In this document: positions 60,201 to 64,000 of the stretch, in pieces | How positions within the stretch are numbered: the stretch's first letter is position 1 | How the letters are laid out: every line of letters starts with the position of its first letter | DNA from: Phallusia mammillata | Taxonomy: Eukaryota; Chordata; Ascidiacea; Phlebobranchia; Ascidiidae | Assembly: GCA_003260075.1 (NCBI GenBank) | Contig: QLIY01000373.1 | Coordinates: forward strand, 1-64,000 | Length of the DNA stretch: 64,000 bases | Direction: 5' to 3' | Translations under genes and position numbers: made by a program | The notes under the pieces: model-generated | Seen by the model: the letters and a program-made list of their open reading frames with translations, nothing else | Database searches by the model: none | What the model was told of the DNA's origin: nothing

Positions 60201-61139
60201 TATGAGGCCACGATGGATGTGCGTCAATTCGTATTGTGTCGCCATAGAACGTAGAAACCACAAAATACAAACGTCGCGATGTTATTACCCCACGCTCGTG
60301 CGTTCGTCGTTATTTACGAACCTGACACTTCTCGCGGCTCAATGCATTTTGCGCATCTACTATAAACAAACGCCCGATTCTTCCAAAGAAGAACTCTTCA
60401 ATTGATTTTCTCCTTTGAAGTTTTTAACTCAAGTTTCGAAATATACACAAAATCGGGTAAAAATGTTTCCTTGTTAGAGTAGACTTAGGAACTTATTGAA
60501 ATCATCAATTTTACTATGTTGCATTACAAGACTAGAATTACAGACACGAATTGCAAGGTCTTTTTTACACTAGTTTTACTCTGTAACTACATTTAAACCC
60601 TTTACGAAAGTGAATTTTTATTATCCTTTTTGCCTGTTTATCAAAAACTTTTGCCTTAGAGTTCAAAGTCAATGTCCAGTGAGTCGGAGCCAATGCCCCC
60701 CCCCCCAAGTTTCGAAATATACACAAAATCGGGTAAAAATGTTTTCTTGTTAGAGTAGACTTGGGAACTTATTAAAATCATCAATTTTACTATGTTGCAT
60801 TACAAGACTAGAATTACAGACAAGAATTGCATGCAATGGTCCTTGCAAGGTCTTTTTACACTAGTTTTACTCTGTAACTACATTTAAACCCTTTACGAAA
60901 GTGAATTTTTATTATCCTTTTTGCCTGTTTATTGAAAACTCTTGCCCTAGAGTTCGAAGTCATTGGTCCAGTGAGTCGGAGCCAATCAGTCTTGTTTCTT
61001 GGAAACTAAAGTCAAATCTATCGTCGAGCTTAATCTTCAAGAGCAACCCTAACTCGTTCCAGTTATTGCATCAATCTTCTCAACACGTTATCCTCTCATA
61101 AACCATCTTTTTTCTTCACCGGCAATTCTACTTAACTAA

Positions 61140-61200
61140 TATGCGACGTTTTGACGCCCCTATTCCAGATGTCTTCATCAGAGTCATGACACACTACAAT
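61140..61200 (-). mobile_element. Repeat with hammerhead-like core, GAAA box mutated
   Basis: Minus strand CTGATGA (61181-61175), hairpin GACATCTGGAATAGGGGCGTC, then AAAACGTCGCAT. Close relative at 33315-33346 (CTGATAA...GAAACGTC). Confidence 0.45.
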
Positions 61201-63079
61201 TATTTGATTTTGTCACCAGCGAAACCGTATTTTTTCCAAGTAATTACCTTGGCTTGCAAGTCACCACCACATAAACTTACAACCACTTTGCACAGCTCTT
61301 ACAGCTTTCAGTGAAAGGTAATGACACACTATCCAACACAATCGTGAAAAATGATGAACTTGCTTTCAAGTCACCACCAAATAACTCTGGAACAACCCTG
61401 TACAGCTCTCACAGCAGGCGAAAAACTGGCCAAGTGAACCGACAACCGAAAATAGAGTTTAGCTTGAAATTTAAATCAAGCGTCCCCGAATACATTAATC
61501 AAGGGACGCCTCATGAACCCGGCGACCTTTCAAACCCGTTTCTCTTTTTTTCTGAGCATCAAAAACATTTGACCTTCACCTTGGCGTTGACGCGTGGGGA
61601 AAACTTTGACGGTGCGTAAAAGGAGCATCTGTTTCAACGATTTCAGTGCAGTAATTTATTTCCACGATTTAGAGTCATTATTAAAGTGGTCATCAACCTT
61701 TTTATCATCGTTACCAATGAAAACAACGTGATGAATATCATTAGGCCTCCCATCAAAAAACTTAAAATTATCAACTATGACATCACAGAAGAATGACGTC
61801 ACGAAACTAACCCTGAAAAAACCTGAGGCAAATAGCCACAGGTTAAGAATCACAAAACAAACTGTCCTGAACCAAGATATACAATCGAAGAAATCAAATC
61901 TTGTTTCTTGAGCGCCAAACCACTGGTATATTCGGCAAATTGGTTACTTAGGATGTTGCTTCAGACTTTACCAATACTCTTCTCAAGGCAATAACTCCAT
62001 TTTTTATTATTTACTTTTACAAATGTGATATAATGTTTGAGTAGGAATTCGTGCATCACAAGTGTTTTAATTATCCAACCAAGTGCGTTTGCAAATACTT
62101 CGATACTTCGAGCCGTCCTGTCCGCTGTCAATCAACTGCAACCAATTAAAATCCGTTAATAATTAAACCGACCACCAACGGCAAATTGTAATCACTAGTT
62201 GGTATATAAAGCTGGCATTTATCTGTATGAAAGATCTGAGGTTGAAGCAACCAGATCCCATGCATTTCGGTCGCACAAGATGGGTCTACACGTCGTCACA
62301 GCGTCAACAAGCTCCACCTGAGCAAACATCGGAGCTGCTCGGCATTTTCCGCCGGACAAAGGCTCACTTTTATCGGCGTTGCGCATTTTGCAAATGACAG
62401 GGTTCCGACAAACTGATATGAGACACTGGGAGTGAAGCTGCGGTTTAATTGGTTGGTGATGAAGCCGACTTCGGTTCTGACATTTCGTGATGGTGATTTG
62501 GATCTTTGTGTTTTACAAACCACACACCCTTAAATGAACTTTTAAATTAATATTCAATATTTTACTGTCATATATACCACAAAATGGCTGCATCAATCTG
62601 TTTAAATACGATTTCTGAGATTGATACAGCCTATACTGACTTTTTTAAACCATTTTTTTTTGATTTTTTTTTAATGTAAACAAATTTTAAAAATACAAAT
62701 GAAGATACAGCGAAGAAGGTCTAAAATGTATTTATGGTATCTTACATTCTAAGCCATTATACTCAATCGTCGACAATGGCATGCCTAACTTTGTTAATTT
62801 TTCGTCTTGATAACAACGTGGTTGCCTTTATGATATCGTTACCAGAAATTGTATCAGATTATTTTTGTCACTAATTTTTACAAAATAGTTTACAATTTGA
62901 AACAGCACAAACTTGAGCAGCAACATTTTTTCGTTTAAAATTACAAATAATTTTTCTGATGTTCAGACTAACTGACTTCGACTAATAAAATACTTTTTTA
63001 AACATGCCATAACTTTAGTAGAGTAAAACACTTCGACAACGCCTTGCATCGAGGACAATTAAACTTTGAGAGTCTAGAT

Positions 63080-63357
63080 CAGTGGTTCTCAACCTTTTCT
63101 CTTTCGTGGCCCACTTTCATTGCAAAAAAATTCTGTGGCCCAGTAAATTTTTGAGATAGAAAGAAATCAACTATAAAATAGGTTCAGAACAAAAAACAAA
63201 ACAAAAACATTCCTTCTCAATTCCTCCCCAAGCCATTATTCTTGTAAAATTGAGTGTAGTGACACAAATGAAAGTAAATTCTTAAAAAAAACTTTCTATT
63301 TGGTTGGTCTGTGGCCCAATCAAAATGCTTCCATGGCCCACTGGTTGAGAACCACTG
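63080..63357 (-). mobile_element. hAT-like MITE, same family as 42261
   Basis: Ends CAGTGGTTCTCAACC and GGTTGAGAACCACTG. It is the reverse-complement relative of 42261-42511, with the same interior. Confidence 0.72.
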
Positions 63358-64000
63358 GTCGAGATCAAATCGAAAAGAGTGTGTGTCAACTATTAGTGGG
63401 CCTAGGAACGAACCAAAACACCAAATCAAAATGAAAATAAGGAATTTGATTGGTTTAACTCTAACCAAACGAGTCTGACATATTGATAGTTACATATTTT
63501 TTCTATTTGGGTGTAACAATTCATTTACGTTTGGTTTCTCGCATACAAATGACAAAGGTTTGTTCATTTATTTTGAAATTACCTTTGAATTAGTTGGTGG
63601 TCAGGTCACAGTTTTTAAAAAACTTTTGCAAAATTAAATAGAATCGTGTAGGTTATGTCCCCCCCCCCCCCTTATGGGGTTATTTAAATGAGGCCACGAG
63701 ACCCGAAAGTTGCTTTTGGGGGGCCACAGTCCATGAAAGGTTGAGAACCACTGGCCTAACCCTAATGATCAAGCGTCCTAGCTTCTCCTGAGGCACTGTT
63801 TGCAAAACACTTGGCCGTGGTCCAGCACTGGGCGATGAAAACATTTTGAGTTGGCCACACCCCCCCCCCCTTATTTTGAAATTACCTTTGAATTAGTTGG
63901 TGGTCAGGTCACAGTTTTAAAAAACTTGCAAAATTAAATAGAATCGTGTAGGTTATGTCACAAAAGAAGTACGATCGCATTTCTCAAACGAAACAACTTT

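Larger units (their letters stand above)
57277..64000. other. Region upstream of sim without a recognised gene
   Basis: Contains the presumed sim promoter and 5' exon(s). Duplications at C-runs: 58389-58661 with 58673-58958, 58970-59160 with 59507-59710, 59308-59399 with 59410-59500, 60419-60695 with 60707-60975, and 63558-63658 with 63871-63964. A hammerhead-like repeat lies at 61140-61200, and hAT-like ends at 63080-63357 and before 63753. A TATATAAAG box at about 62203 is followed by a 56-codon ORF with no recognisable similarity. Confidence 0.5.

Noticed and set aside
61311..61619. 102-residue ORF upstream of sim
   Set aside because: No family resemblance and no flanking exon signals; left unannotated.
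62223..62394. 56-codon ORF downstream of a TATA-like box
   Set aside because: No recognisable similarity, no splice or polyadenylation support; could be chance.

Overview
The window is metazoan nuclear DNA. Its split genes have short canonical GT-AG introns, and it holds dense non-autonomous DNA transposons and tRNA-derived SINEs. Recognisable genes are single-minded (sim), VPS36 and CCDC174. Gene content, compactness and the apparent high allelic divergence fit an ascidian tunicate of the Ciona type; the species is an inference.

Layout: (1) 474-8642 (+), the 3' two thirds of a gene for a large disordered nuclear protein with an RVTF PP1-docking motif; its 5' end lies outside the window. (2) 9686-16802 (-), CCDC174, convergent with gene 1 and broken by duplicated blocks. 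(3) 18124-23887 and 25748-31131 (+), two tandem paralogues encoding secreted proteins that join an Ly6/uPAR (LU) domain to the C-terminal part of a fibrinogen-related domain. (4) 32106-36017 (-), a RIPK-like kinase with a disordered linker and a C-terminal helical TPR-like region. (5) 37087-42133 (+), VPS36 of ESCRT-II, head to head with the kinase. (6) 43103-57276 (-), a bHLH-PAS gene of the single-minded class with a 7.6 kb first coding intron. (7) 57277-64000, no gene recognised.

Exon borders were derived by hand from GT/AG signals, reading-phase continuity and family similarity. All introns of the two LU-FReD genes, VPS36 and the kinase are phase-consistent.

The strongest structural signal is about 30 runs of 8-80 C residues. 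Nearly all lie at the junction of a direct duplication in which the second copy differs slightly from the first. Several fall inside coding exons of sim and CCDC174. Separate single 'n' positions mark joins where fragments of other loci in the same window reappear. Both look mainly like unmerged alleles or contig joins rather than biology, and gene models crossing them should be read through with the duplicate removed.

The most novel biological candidate is the LU-FReD pair. Other points of interest are scattered hammerhead-ribozyme-like cores in repeats, a tRNA-like fragment that appears exonised in sim, and the HRD-to-HED change in the kinase.
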